Assembly: GCF_938041645.1 (NCBI RefSeq) | Contig: NZ_CALIST010000067.1 | Coordinates: 6,929-70,928, forward strand | DNA from: an uncultured Campylobacter sp. | Lineage (GTDB): Bacteria; Campylobacterota; Campylobacteria; Campylobacterales; Campylobacteraceae | Length of the DNA: 64,000 bases | Reading direction: 5' to 3' | Part shown: positions 8,909 through 16,756 of the stretch, one piece after another | Layout: each line of letters opens with the position of its first letter | Numbering within the stretch: position 1 is the stretch's first letter | Notes under the pieces: model-generated | Databases searched by the model: none | What the model was told of the DNA's origin: nothing | What the model saw: only the letters and a program-made list of their open reading frames with translations | Made by a program: the position numbers and the translations under genes

Positions 8909-9751
8909 TTACGCCCTTAATTCAGTAATGATTTCAGTTTTAGACGCGTCCGTTGCGCCGTCTAGGATCAGCTCGCCGATGCTTGCCGCGCGGATTAGCC
9001 CGCTGCTCGGATTTTTGACGCTATCGATCGCGCCTTTTACCTCGGCATGCACGTCGCTGTATTCAAACGCTAGCGTCGTATTTACGAGCTCACAGTCTTG
9101 CAAGCGTAAATTTTGCATATAGCAAAAGCCCTGCAGGCTCTCGATCTTGCAGTTTCGCAGCGTTACGTTTTTGGAATTCCACCCGAAATATTCGCCCGCG
9201 ATGAAGCAGTCCTCGATGAGGATATTTTCGCAGTTCCAAAACGCGTCCTTGGAGAGGAGTTTGGAATTTTTAATCGTTACGTTTTTGCAACCGTCAAAGC
9301 AGTAATCCCCAAAAAGCGATAGATTTTCGATGTTTAAGCTTTCGCAATCAAGCCCGAAATACGCGCCCTTTGCGGTGACGTTTTTTAGCGTGACGTCGCT
9401 GCAGTGCCACAAGGTCTCCTGCGCGTCGTGGAATTCTACGTTTTGCAGCGCGGCGTCTTTTACGCGGCGAAACCCTTTAGGCGCGCCGTAAAGGCAGTCT
9501 TTTAGCACCACGCCGCGGCTATACCAGATCCCTGCGCGCGCGATCTCGTCAAAGAAGCAGTCCTGCACGCGGATATTTCCGGCGTACCAAAACGGATATT
9601 TCCACTCAAATTTACAGTTTTGCGCGATGATATTTGCGCTGTGTTTTAGCGGCGACTCGCCCTCGCCGAAGACGGAATTTTCGATCCGCAGATCCTTTGC
9701 GCCGAACAGCGCGCGCTCGCCGCTAAAGTGCTTTTGCCTCAATGTCTGCAT
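8909..9751 (-). CDS. DUF3737 family right-handed beta-helix protein
   Basis: A 280-residue protein built of repeated short strands of the type (I/L)xNxxF/(I/L)xDCxF, for example RIENSVFGEG, RVQDCFFDEI, TIKNSKLLSK, LIEDCFIAGE and LRNCKIESL. This predicts a right-handed parallel beta-helix. The opening (ERALFGAKDLRIENSVFGEGESPLK) and WYSRG motif fit DUF3737, a family of unknown biochemical role. It has no signal peptide, so it is cytoplasmic. The ATG has a TAAGGAAAG site. It is the first gene of a two-gene unit with the C-S lyase. Confidence 0.87.
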   Translation of the reverse strand: MQTLRQKHFSGERALFGAKDLRIENSVFGEGESPLKHSANIIAQNCKFEWKYPFWYAGNIRVQDCFFDEIARAGIWYSRGVVLKDCLYGAPKGFRRVKDAALQNVEFHDAQETLWHCSDVTLKNVTAKGAYFGLDCESLNIENLSLFGDYCFDGCKNVTIKNSKLLSKDAFWNCENILIEDCFIAGEYFGWNSKNVTLRNCKIESLQGFCYMQNLRLQDCELVNTTLAFEYSDVHAEVKGAIDSVKNPSSGLIRAASIGELILDGATDASKTEIITELRA

Positions 9752-10182
9752 GGCTTTCCTTAGATTTTAAAATTTGCTTCGGATTATACAAGGAATTTCA
9801 AAATTCCGCATAGATTAGGCGTATGAAACGCAAGCGAATTTTAAAAATTTTAAAATTTAAAGGCGGCGAAGGACTAAATTTGACGCGCCTCGGTAGTGGT
9901 TACGAAACATATGCGGCGAATGCACGGCAAATCGCCGCACGTTTATAAAGGCGTTTTTGTAAACGCCCTAATGAAGCGCGCCTAGATCACTACGGCTATT
10001 CGCGTATTCGTTTAGGCACCCGTATCTGCCCACGACGCGTGTCGCTCGAAAGATACATAAAAATTTATCGCAAGCGGCGCCTTATAAAATTTGTAAAATT
10101 TTCTACAATCAACGTGCAAGTTTCCCTAAAGCGTCGTGTCTGAAAAAGCGCAAATTTTACCCCGCACACAAACTGGGCGCGT
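9752..10182. other. Non-coding spacer with two stem-loops
   Basis: No credible gene in 431 bp. It holds GCGGCGA/TCGCCGC arms at 9,913-9,939 and GGCGTTT/AAACGCC arms at 9,950-9,967. Read leftward, the second is followed by TTTATAAA and may end transcription of the His-tailed protein gene. Confidence 0.55.
9944..9967 (-). terminator. Possible weak terminator
   Basis: On the minus strand, a 7-bp stem GGCGTTT/AAACGCC with a 4-nt loop is followed by a short T-rich run. It lies 215 bp beyond the stop of the gene at 10,183-10,662. The T-tract is poor. Confidence 0.35.
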
Positions 10183-10662
10183 CTAATGCTCGTGGTGATG
10201 CAAGTGGATGTCTTCGCCGCGGTCTCGATCTGTAGCGCGTTTTCGCAGATCAAAATACACAAAAAGCCCGCTAGGCTCGCCATCCTCGTAAATTTCAAGC
10301 TTGTAGCGCATTACGGCGTGCGTGCATACTGCAACGTCAAGCGTCGCTTCATAGCCGTCTGCGCTGCGCTTTAGCGGGAATTCCGCATTGCCCATATTCA
10401 TACTCACGCCCGAAATTTTAACGCTCGGATTTTTCAGCTCACGCGAAATTCCGCTTATTTTTAGCTCATTTGCTCCCGCTTCGATCGGATGGCGCGCTAC
10501 GCTAAAGAGCGCCTTCTGCCCGCCCGCGTTAGTCTCGCAGTCCTGTGCGGCTAGATTGCAACCCAGACGCGTCCTTATATCCTTAAATAATGCATCGCTC
10601 TCATCCGCGCCAAATCCTAAAGTAGCGGCGAGAATCAAGCTAAAACGTAGAGCCTTTATCAT
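10183..10662 (-). CDS. Periplasmic YtkA/FixH-like protein with His-rich tail
   Basis: Secreted protein of 159 residues. A signal peptide covers about residues 1-19 (MIKALRFSLILAATLGFGA). The mature part holds an Ig-like stretch, ISGVSMNMGNAEFPL then DGYEATLDV, resembling the YtkA/FixH-type fold, where a conserved MNMG segment precedes a beta-sandwich. The C-terminus ends in a histidine cluster, IHLHHHEH, a likely metal-binding tail for Cu, Ni or Zn. Cysteines at about 35 and 42 may form a disulfide. The ATG has an AAAGGATC site. It stands alone. A role in periplasmic copper handling is an inference from fold and tail only. Confidence 0.75.
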   Translation of the reverse strand: MIKALRFSLILAATLGFGADESDALFKDIRTRLGCNLAAQDCETNAGGQKALFSVARHPIEAGANELKISGISRELKNPSVKISGVSMNMGNAEFPLKRSADGYEATLDVAVCTHAVMRYKLEIYEDGEPSGLFVYFDLRKRATDRDRGEDIHLHHHEH

Positions 10663-10778
10663 TATGATCCTTTGTAAATGAAATTTGTGCGCAATTTTAG
10701 CAGAAAATTCCGCGCCTATTAAAAATATTTATTAAAATTTTAGCTAAAATAACGATATCTTTTACGAAAGGATGAAAA

Positions 10779-11141
10779 ATGGCTGAGTTTTTAATCAAAG
10801 ACGCCAAGGACGGCTGCAAATTCGATCTACTCTATGACGGACACGTGCTATGTACTTCGGAGGTTTACACGAGCAAGGCCGCTTGCAAAAACGGCATCGA
10901 AAGCGTCGCAAAAAACGCCGCACTAAATAAGATCGAGGATCAAATCGCGGGCGGCGAAAAGCTAAACAATCCGAAATTTGAGCTTTACACCGATAAAGCA
11001 GACAAGGTTCGCTTCCGCCTAACGGCCAGCAACGGACAGATCATCGCCGTCAGCAAGGATTTTGAGGCCAAGGCGGACGCCCTAAAAGTAATAGAACTTA
11101 TTGTAAAACAGGCCCCGAAAGCCAAGATCAAGGAGGCGTAA
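10779..11141 (+). CDS. YegP-type DUF1508 protein, two tandem repeats
   Basis: Small soluble protein, 120 residues, made of two DUF1508 (YegP) units of about 50 residues. The first runs near 4-50 (KFDLLYDGHVLCTSEVYTSKAACKNGIESV), and the second near 63-112 (KFELYTDKADKVRFRLTASNGQIIAVS, then a helix). The biochemical role of the family is unknown. The gene follows a GAAAGGATG ribosome site. Its TAA directly abuts the ATG of the next gene, so the two are probably one transcript. Confidence 0.88.
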   Translation: MAEFLIKDAKDGCKFDLLYDGHVLCTSEVYTSKAACKNGIESVAKNAALNKIEDQIAGGEKLNNPKFELYTDKADKVRFRLTASNGQIIAVSKDFEAKADALKVIELIVKQAPKAKIKEA

Positions 11142-11588
11142 ATGGACATAAATGGACTTGTAAATATGGTCTCTGCGCTCAAAAGCGACGATAAAAATTT
11201 AAGAGAATTCCAAAGCGGCCCTGTCGCTTTTATCGAGAAATTTCTAGGCGTGGATCTGCCCGACGATCAGATAAATGCGATAATTGCGGGCATCAGCTCA
11301 AATTTTTTAAGCAAAAACGAAAGCGGCGGGTCTGGCTCGCTAGGCTCGATGTTGGGCGGACTTTTGGGCGGCGGCGAGGACGTGCGGGCAAACGCCGTCG
11401 ATAGCAAAGGGGTGGATTTTAGCGCGCTGATCGGCAAAATCGCAAGCGCCAAGCTCGACCTAAACGGCGACGGCAAAGTCGATATCAACGACGCAAGCAG
11501 CTTTTTGGGCGATCTTTTAGGAGGCGGCGCAAACGGCGAAGATAAGGGGTTAAATTTAGGCAGTCTGCTAAAAACGTTTAAAATTTAA
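11142..11588 (+). CDS. Small protein with an EF-hand/dockerin-like calcium loop
   Basis: A 148-residue protein with no recognised overall family. The N-terminal 55 residues look helical. A Gly/Ser-rich segment with repeated Leu-Gly-Gly (GSLGSMLGGLLGGGED) follows near residues 62-80. A near-perfect EF-hand loop, DLNGDGKVDIND, sits at 106-117 with Asp or Asn at positions 1, 3, 5, 9 and 12, so calcium binding is plausible. The end, FLGDLLGGG, repeats the Gly-rich theme. No signal peptide is seen. The gene begins immediately after the YegP stop codon and has an AAGGAGG site inside the upstream gene. Confidence 0.72.
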   Translation: MDINGLVNMVSALKSDDKNLREFQSGPVAFIEKFLGVDLPDDQINAIIAGISSNFLSKNESGGSGSLGSMLGGLLGGGEDVRANAVDSKGVDFSALIGKIASAKLDLNGDGKVDINDASSFLGDLLGGGANGEDKGLNLGSLLKTFKI

Positions 11589-12072
11589 ACGAGGCTAAAT
11601 TTAAAATGCAGGCCGGATTTTGCGCGACGATGTTTAAATTTGCGCGCGCTATTTTAATCCGCGCCTGCGTCGTTTAACGCTCGCGCAAAGAATTTAAATT
11701 TATATTGCATTGCGCGCGCGATGCCTTGGACTTAGGCAAAACGAGCTTAAATTATAACAAGACGGTGTTTAAATTTAAGCCGCTTCTTTGTAGCATTTTA
11801 TTTATGCTGCCGCGACATAGCACTCTGCTCCACTCTTTTGATCGTCCATATTGAGCCAAAATAACCACGAACTCTGCTTTAAATTTTATCTTTGCTCTTT
11901 AACGTCCGCTTTAAATTTAGTCGCTTTTTTGCTCCATTTCATTTCGCTACCCATTCAAATTCCCACGTAGCGTGTCATAGCATGCTATTAAATTTTAAAA
12001 ACGTCTATAAATTAAACACGAAAGAGTTCGCCTAAAAAGGATATATTTTATTTCTATTTACTGTTTAGGTAG
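11589..12072. other. Non-coding spacer before the small RNA
   Basis: About 480 bp with no credible open frame on either strand and many AAATTT words. I see no strong terminator for the YegP operon here. Confidence 0.55.
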
Positions 12073-12078
12073 TATAAT
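12073..12078 (+). promoter_or_regulatory. -10 box of candidate small RNA
   Basis: TATAAT in the context GTAGTATAATCG, 5-7 nt before the presumed RNA start at about 12,083-12,085. There is no gene start downstream before the terminator at 12,117-12,147, so this promoter appears to serve a short non-coding transcript. Confidence 0.6.
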
Positions 12079-12082
12079 CGTC

Positions 12083-12147
12083 CTTGTCCGACAAGATAAA
12101 ACCTCCTTTTTGTATGAAGCCCGAGTTTAAAAGCTCGGGCTTTTTTT
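12083..12147 (+). ncRNA. Candidate small RNA with anti-Shine-Dalgarno stretch
   Basis: A predicted RNA of about 65 nt, bounded by its own TATAAT box and a strong intrinsic terminator. It would fold as a small 5' hairpin (CTTGT/ACAAG, 12,083-12,095), a single-stranded part (12,096-12,116) and the terminator hairpin. The unpaired part contains ACCTCCTTTTT (12,101-12,111), complementary to AAGGAGGT ribosome sites and almost identical to the 16S rRNA 3' end. This layout fits trans-acting small RNAs that block translation starts. It may instead be a leader or attenuator, but moaC has its own TATAAT box after the terminator. No family match is claimed. Confidence 0.55.
12117..12147 (+). terminator. 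Strong intrinsic terminator
   Basis: A 9-bp stem AAGCCCGAG/CTCGGGCTT (12,117-12,125 with 12,134-12,142), an 8-nt loop and a run of T to 12,147. On the opposite strand there is no T-run, so it acts rightward. Confidence 0.85.
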
Positions 12148-12163
12148 ATGCCCGAAATTCTGC

Positions 12164-12169
12164 TATAAT
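12164..12169 (+). promoter_or_regulatory. -10 box of the moaC operon
   Basis: TATAAT 26 bp before the moaC ATG, just downstream of the small-RNA terminator. The transcript would start near 12,176 with a short leader carrying an AAGGAAA ribosome site. Confidence 0.6.
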
Positions 12170-12195
12170 CCCGCCAAAAACTACAAGGAAATTTT

Positions 12196-12666
12196 ATGCT
12201 TTCACATATCGACGAAAACAATATGCCCCGCATGGTGGATGTCGGCGCTAAGGACGATAGCGAGCGCGTAGCCACCGCTAGCGGCATCATACGAATGAGC
12301 GCGGAGGCGTTTGCCGCCGTCAAGCAAAACACGGCCAAAAAAGGTCCCGTGCTTCAAACCGCCGTCGTTGCCGCGATAATGGGCGCTAAAAAGACGAGCG
12401 AATTAATACCAATGACCCATCCGCTTACGATTACTTCCATTAAAACGGATATCGAGGAGCTTGCGAGCGAGTGCGCGTTTAAGCTTTTTGTAACGGTGAA
12501 AATCACGGGCAAAACCGGCGTCGAGATGGAGGCGCTAACGGGCGTGAGCGTGGGGCTGCTGACGATTTATGATATGCTAAAAGCGATCGATAAATCGATG
12601 CAGATCACCGACGTCGTACTGCAACGCAAAGAGGGGGGCAAGAGTGGCGTGTATATTAGGAGCTGA
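12196..12666 (+). CDS. moaC: Cyclic pyranopterin monophosphate synthase MoaC
   Basis: Cytoplasmic enzyme of molybdenum cofactor synthesis, 156 residues, the usual MoaC length. It acts with MoaA to turn GTP into cyclic pyranopterin monophosphate. Motifs visible are MVDVGAKDDSERVA near residue 13, KGPVLQTAVVAAIMGAKKTSELIPMTHPL near 49-77, and VEMEALTGVSVGLLTIYDMLKA with the conserved Glu and Asp near 115-135. It leads a three-gene unit with a DUF493 gene and a helical protein. The cofactor is needed by the two molybdoenzymes at 21 and 31 kb. Confidence 0.95.
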   Translation: MLSHIDENNMPRMVDVGAKDDSERVATASGIIRMSAEAFAAVKQNTAKKGPVLQTAVVAAIMGAKKTSELIPMTHPLTITSIKTDIEELASECAFKLFVTVKITGKTGVEMEALTGVSVGLLTIYDMLKAIDKSMQITDVVLQRKEGGKSGVYIRS

Positions 12667-12904
12667 AAAGCCGAAAATCGACTATCCACTCTTTTGGGAA
12701 TACAAAGTAGTCCTAGACGCGACTACTCAAAAGCGCGAGCAGATCGATGAAATTTTAAAGGGCGAAAATTACAAAATAGACTTTTCGCGCTTTTCAAACG
12801 GCGGCAAATATATGAGCTTCAACGTAAGCGTTTTCGTTAAAGACGACTTGCATCGAAACGAAATTTTCGAGCGCTTAAAGGCTCATTTTAAATACATACT
12901 GTAG
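12644..12904 (+). CDS. DUF493 (YbeD/HP0495-like) small protein
   Basis: An 86-residue protein of the DUF493 family, with a ferredoxin-like alpha/beta fold and unknown role. The sequence runs YPLFWEYKVVLDATTQKREQ then YKIDFSRFSNGGKYMSFNVSVFVKDD, typical of the epsilonproteobacterial branch. I use the GTG at 12,644, preceded by a G-rich GAGGGGGG ribosome site inside moaC, which gives a 23-nt overlap. It probably forms an operon with moaC; the next gene starts 8 nt after its stop. Confidence 0.8.
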   Translation: MACILGAEKPKIDYPLFWEYKVVLDATTQKREQIDEILKGENYKIDFSRFSNGGKYMSFNVSVFVKDDLHRNEIFERLKAHFKYIL

Positions 12905-12912
12905 GAGAGGAT

Positions 12913-14172
12913 ATGAAGGAAAAACTGATAGAAAAATTCGGCGCCGATCTCGCGCAAATTTCACAAGCCGAGCTAGCCTCATATGTGCAAGAGCTCGCCT
13001 TGCAAGAAGCCACGAAGGCTTTGTGTGAGCTTGACGACGAGAGTAAAAGCGCCAAAAGCACGCAATTAATCCTAGACTTCGCAGCCGAGTTAAAAGACGC
13101 GGGCGCGCTTAGCGATGAGACGGCAGAAGCCCTACTTAACGGCGTTAAAAAGGCGCTGTGCGACGAGGACGAGCAGGGGCTTTACAAGCTCATCTACGAC
13201 TACGACGATCTGCGCAAAAAGATCGCTTGTAAGCAAAAGGCTATTAAAGCACTTGTTTTGCGCAGCTACGATGATCTGGATACTGCGCTGCAAAACGCAA
13301 GCGAAACAGAGCTAAAAGAGCGCATAGGCTCGGCGCTACAGCGAGCGATCGCGAGCAAGCTTCCGCTTGCGGACGTACTTAAAGAAGCAAGCGAACTGGC
13401 CTTCATAAGCGTGCTCGAAAGCGGAACCGACATCGAGGACACCGCGCATGAGACGGCTAAAAACATCGCATTTTCGGCTATCGGCGACGGGGAATTTACA
13501 AAATTCCGCACAAAAGAAATTTCAAAAATCATCATAAATCGCGCAATTTTCGTAGCAAACGAGAGTAAAAATACAGCCTCTGCGCTGATTAGAGGCGCGA
13601 TTTTAGGCTGCTACGACGGCATAAACAAAGCCGCCGAAAGATACCGCGACGAGCTAAGTTTCTCGCCAGCAAGCGACGCACAGAGCCTAGAGAACGAAAG
13701 GCTTCAAATTTCGCAGATGAGCGAGCTATTTAGCGCGGTTTTAAGCGACGCAGTCGCAAGCTCGGAGGAGCCCGCTAAAAGCGAGATCGCCAAGATCGCC
13801 GATGAAGAATTCGGCGGCTATTTGGCTAAATTTAGAAAAATTTCAAGCGATCTTGCCGAGCAACTAAGCGCCAAAATTGGCGAGATCGAGCTTGGCGAGC
13901 GCGCAAAAAAGGCAAGCGCCAAGGCACGCGAAATCACTCAAGAGCTGAGCCAAAAAAGCGCCAAAATCATCGAAAACCTCGATCTGGACGAGAAACTGGA
14001 CGCAATCAAAAAAGAGCTTAGCGAGTTTGAAAAGAAGATGAGCCAAAAATTTGCCGAGCTAAAAAGCTCCGAGGTCGCCAAAAACGTGAGCGAAAGGGCG
14101 CGCGAGATGAGCGCTAAGGCTTACGAGGCCGCAAAAGAAACGATCGCCAAGCTAAAGTCCAAAAAGGACTAA
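12913..14172 (+). CDS. Hypothetical long helical protein
   Basis: A 419-residue, charged, almost wholly helical protein with no signal peptide and no clear membrane segment. I do not recognise the family. The first 230 residues look like packed helices (QELALQEATKALCELDDES; IGDGEFTKFRTKEISKIIIN). From about 300 onward, Ala/Lys/Glu-rich heptads (KKASAKAREITQELSQKSAK; ASERAREMSAKAYEAAKE-like stretches) suggest a coiled coil or apolipophorin-like amphipathic tail. It starts 8 nt after the DUF493 gene with a TAGGAGAGG site, so it belongs to the moaC unit. A structural or membrane-surface role is possible but unproven. Confidence 0.75.
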   Translation: MKEKLIEKFGADLAQISQAELASYVQELALQEATKALCELDDESKSAKSTQLILDFAAELKDAGALSDETAEALLNGVKKALCDEDEQGLYKLIYDYDDLRKKIACKQKAIKALVLRSYDDLDTALQNASETELKERIGSALQRAIASKLPLADVLKEASELAFISVLESGTDIEDTAHETAKNIAFSAIGDGEFTKFRTKEISKIIINRAIFVANESKNTASALIRGAILGCYDGINKAAERYRDELSFSPASDAQSLENERLQISQMSELFSAVLSDAVASSEEPAKSEIAKIADEEFGGYLAKFRKISSDLAEQLSAKIGEIELGERAKKASAKAREITQELSQKSAKIIENLDLDEKLDAIKKELSEFEKKMSQKFAELKSSEVAKNVSERAREMSAKAYEAAKETIAKLKSKKD

Positions 14173-15288
14173 ATGGGCGCCGCGGGCGCGAAATCCCTAA
14201 CGGTAAACACTCGGCGCTCGCTGCTTTGCGCTGCAAAATTTACTAGCATGCCTTAAAGCTCGCGCGCCCTAAAAGAAAGGAGCTTTCGTTAGAGTTTGCG
14301 AGGCCTGCGCAGAATTCTTTATGCGCTTTAACGGCGCTGTAAAATTCCATGCTGATAAAGAATTTTACGAATTTTGCATAGCTAAATTTAGATGCGCGCT
14401 GCAAAATTCCGTGCCGCCAAAAATCCTACGGCGATGCGAGACCCCGGTCCAACCAAATCTTGCCGCAGTGATAAAATTCTAAGTGTAAAATTTTATAGCT
14501 GACGCGGCACATATAAAATTCCAAAGCCGGCGCGGATTTTTAAGCTTGAAATTTCATCGTACAAATTTGCGTAGCCGAATTTTAAAATTCTAAACGCATA
14601 AAATTAAAATTCCGCCTCAAAGTGATATGGCACGATTTGCAGTTTGAAATTTTATCCCGACGCGCGCAAATGAAATCCCACGAGATAAATTCTACAAAAA
14701 GGCGTATGTGGCGTTTGGCATTTCTGCGATCATTTCAATTCTAATAAAACGCGATTCCACTGCAGCGTAAGATGCGATGTGAAGGGCTACCACTAAGCTA
14801 ACAATTAGAATTTATGCACCACAAAATACTAACGCGACTCATCTCAAATCATAGCGATATCCAAGCCCATTTTATCGCGCGATTTGATTATGTAAATTTC
14901 AAATTGCTCTTATCCGCCCAAATTGAGCGCTTAGTGCAAATAAAATTCCGCCGGATTTATCGTAGCCTACGCAGCATAAATTTAAAACCGCGCCCCCTGC
15001 CTTTATTTAGGCGCAGAGGCGCCTTGTTTATACAACACCGCACTTGGACAAATCCACTACTTTCACATAGCAATGCCTCGTTTACGCCGCGATAAAATTC
15101 TGCGAAATCACCGCTAAATTTTATCGTTAAATTACAAAGCCCAATCCTATTTTAAAGGCGACGGGTGTTCTTAAATTTCACGACAAATTACAAATAGATC
15201 GCGCCTGCAAAATACAGCAATTCAAAATAAAATTCTAAAAATTTAATCAAATTTCGCTAAAATCGCCGCAAAATTTTAAGGAGAAAAG
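14173..15288. other. Long non-coding spacer, 1.1 kb
   Basis: No open frame here has family resemblance. The frame at 14,814-15,095 lacks a ribosome site and has a biased translation. The text is dense in words such as AAAATTCC, GAATTTTA and GAAATTTTA. I see no tRNA, no terminator with a good T-tract and no inverted-repeat pair of a mobile element. It may be the residue of a decayed gene that I can no longer read. Confidence 0.6.
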
Positions 15289-16098
15289 ATGAAAAAAATA
15301 GCTCTTTTAATATCCTTTGCTGCGATGATGATTTTTACCGGCTGCGCGAGCACCACGCAAGGCGGCGCCGTAGGCATCGACCGCTCGCAATTCATCACCG
15401 TAAGCGAAGCTGAAATGGATCAAAGTGCCGCGCTTGCCTACAAGCAGATTACCGCCCAAGCAAACGCCAAACATGTCCTAAATACTGATAAAAAGCTAAC
15501 TGATCGCGTTAGAGGCATCTCGAAGCGCCTAATCGCTCAAGTCGGCGCATTTCGCAAAGACGCACTGAAATGGAACTGGCAGGTAAACGTCATCAACGAC
15601 CCTACGATCAATGCTTGGTGTATGCCTGGCGGCCGTATCGTCGTATATACTGGCATCATCGAAAAACTAAAGCTTACCGATGCCGAGCTGGCTGCTATTT
15701 TGGGGCACGAGATGTCTCACGCACTGCGCGAACACAGCCGCGAGCGAGCCTCGACTGAACAGATGAAAGATGTCGGTATCGCCGTAGCAAGCTCCGCAGC
15801 AGGGCTTGGAGATCTGGGCTCAGCGGCTTTGAATATGGCGGCGCAGTACACATTCACGCTGCCGTTTTCGCGCACGCATGAGACGGAAGCCGATCTGATG
15901 GGCGTTGAGCTGATGGCGCGCGCAGGATACGATCCGAGGGCGGCGATAAACGTCTGGGAGAAGATGAATAAGCTAAATGAGAGCCATCCGCTTAAATTTA
16001 TGTCCACGCACCCTTCAAATGACGATCGCATCGCCGATCTAAAAGAGGTGATGCCGAAAGTCTTGCCGCTTTACGAGGCTGCCACAAGAAATAGATAG
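15289..16098 (+). CDS. M48-family zinc metalloprotease lipoprotein
   Basis: Periplasmic lipoprotein protease of 269 residues, similar to LoiP/YcaL/BepA-type M48 enzymes. A signal peptide ends in the lipobox FTGC with Cys 19. The zinc motif HEMSH (HExxH) is at about 140-144, and the third ligand Glu is in HETEADLMGVELM near 197. WCMPGGRIVVYTG near residues 110-122 is a family landmark. It has no TPR domain, so it is the short form. The ATG has an AAGGAGAAA site. The gene stands between two long spacers. Outer-membrane protein quality control is the expected role. Confidence 0.9.
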   Translation: MKKIALLISFAAMMIFTGCASTTQGGAVGIDRSQFITVSEAEMDQSAALAYKQITAQANAKHVLNTDKKLTDRVRGISKRLIAQVGAFRKDALKWNWQVNVINDPTINAWCMPGGRIVVYTGIIEKLKLTDAELAAILGHEMSHALREHSRERASTEQMKDVGIAVASSAAGLGDLGSAALNMAAQYTFTLPFSRTHETEADLMGVELMARAGYDPRAAINVWEKMNKLNESHPLKFMSTHPSNDDRIADLKEVMPKVLPLYEAATRNR

Positions 16099-16712
16099 TC
16101 TTGCGATTTAAAATTTCGCAAGAGCTTGCGCGCTAAGGTTTTTTAAGTAGCAGGTTTTATCGTCGCATTTAAATTTCTTAATGGGCTTGCGCGTGGCGCT
16201 AGGATTATCCGCCGCCGCGCATAAGCTCTATCGCGATAAAATCTCGCCGCAACAAAGGTCTGCCGCGGCGCAAAATTCTAAATCGCCGCGAAATTCCGTT
16301 AAAACGCACGATAAACAAAATCGCGCCTAGACAAAATTTCATTTCAAAACGCAAGCACTAGGCAAAATTCCGCCGCGCAGGAGGCCGAAATGTCCGTAGC
16401 TACAGAATTTTACGGCGCGAAATTTTACGATTTTAAGCGCGATTAAATTTAGAGCAAAATTCTACCCCTTTGGACGCAGATAGAATTTCGCTATGGTCGT
16501 ATGCAAACAAAATTTTGCAGCCGCAGTCAGGCATGAAAATAAAATTTATTCGGCTAGGCAGCAGATTTTAACGCTATTTTGCGCAGCGGCAAGTCTCGCG
16601 CGGGCAGATGAAATTTCGTGCGATAATAGAAGTAAAATTTCAACTTCGCGAAATTCTACGAGCGGGCCGCGAGGTATTTTCCGCACCTTTTGGATTTTAA
16701 AGCGTTTTTGGA
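16099..16712. other. Non-coding spacer, AATT-word rich
   Basis: About 610 bp without a credible gene. AAAATTCY and GAATTTYR words recur at short intervals, as in the 14.2-15.3 kb and 38.6-39.0 kb spacers. Confidence 0.55.
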
Positions 16713-16718
16713 TATAAT
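16713..16718 (+). promoter_or_regulatory. -10 box of the CorC/HlyC-type gene
   Basis: TATAAT in TTTTTGGATATAATCA, 38 bp before the start codon. It is the only strong promoter hexamer seen in this spacer. Confidence 0.55.
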
Positions 16719-16756
16719 CATAAATATTTATTTTTAAATTTCAAAGGATAAAAAAT

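Noticed and set aside
14814..15095. Open frame of 93 codons in the long spacer
   Set aside because: No ribosome site, no family resemblance, and composition equal to the flanking non-coding text.
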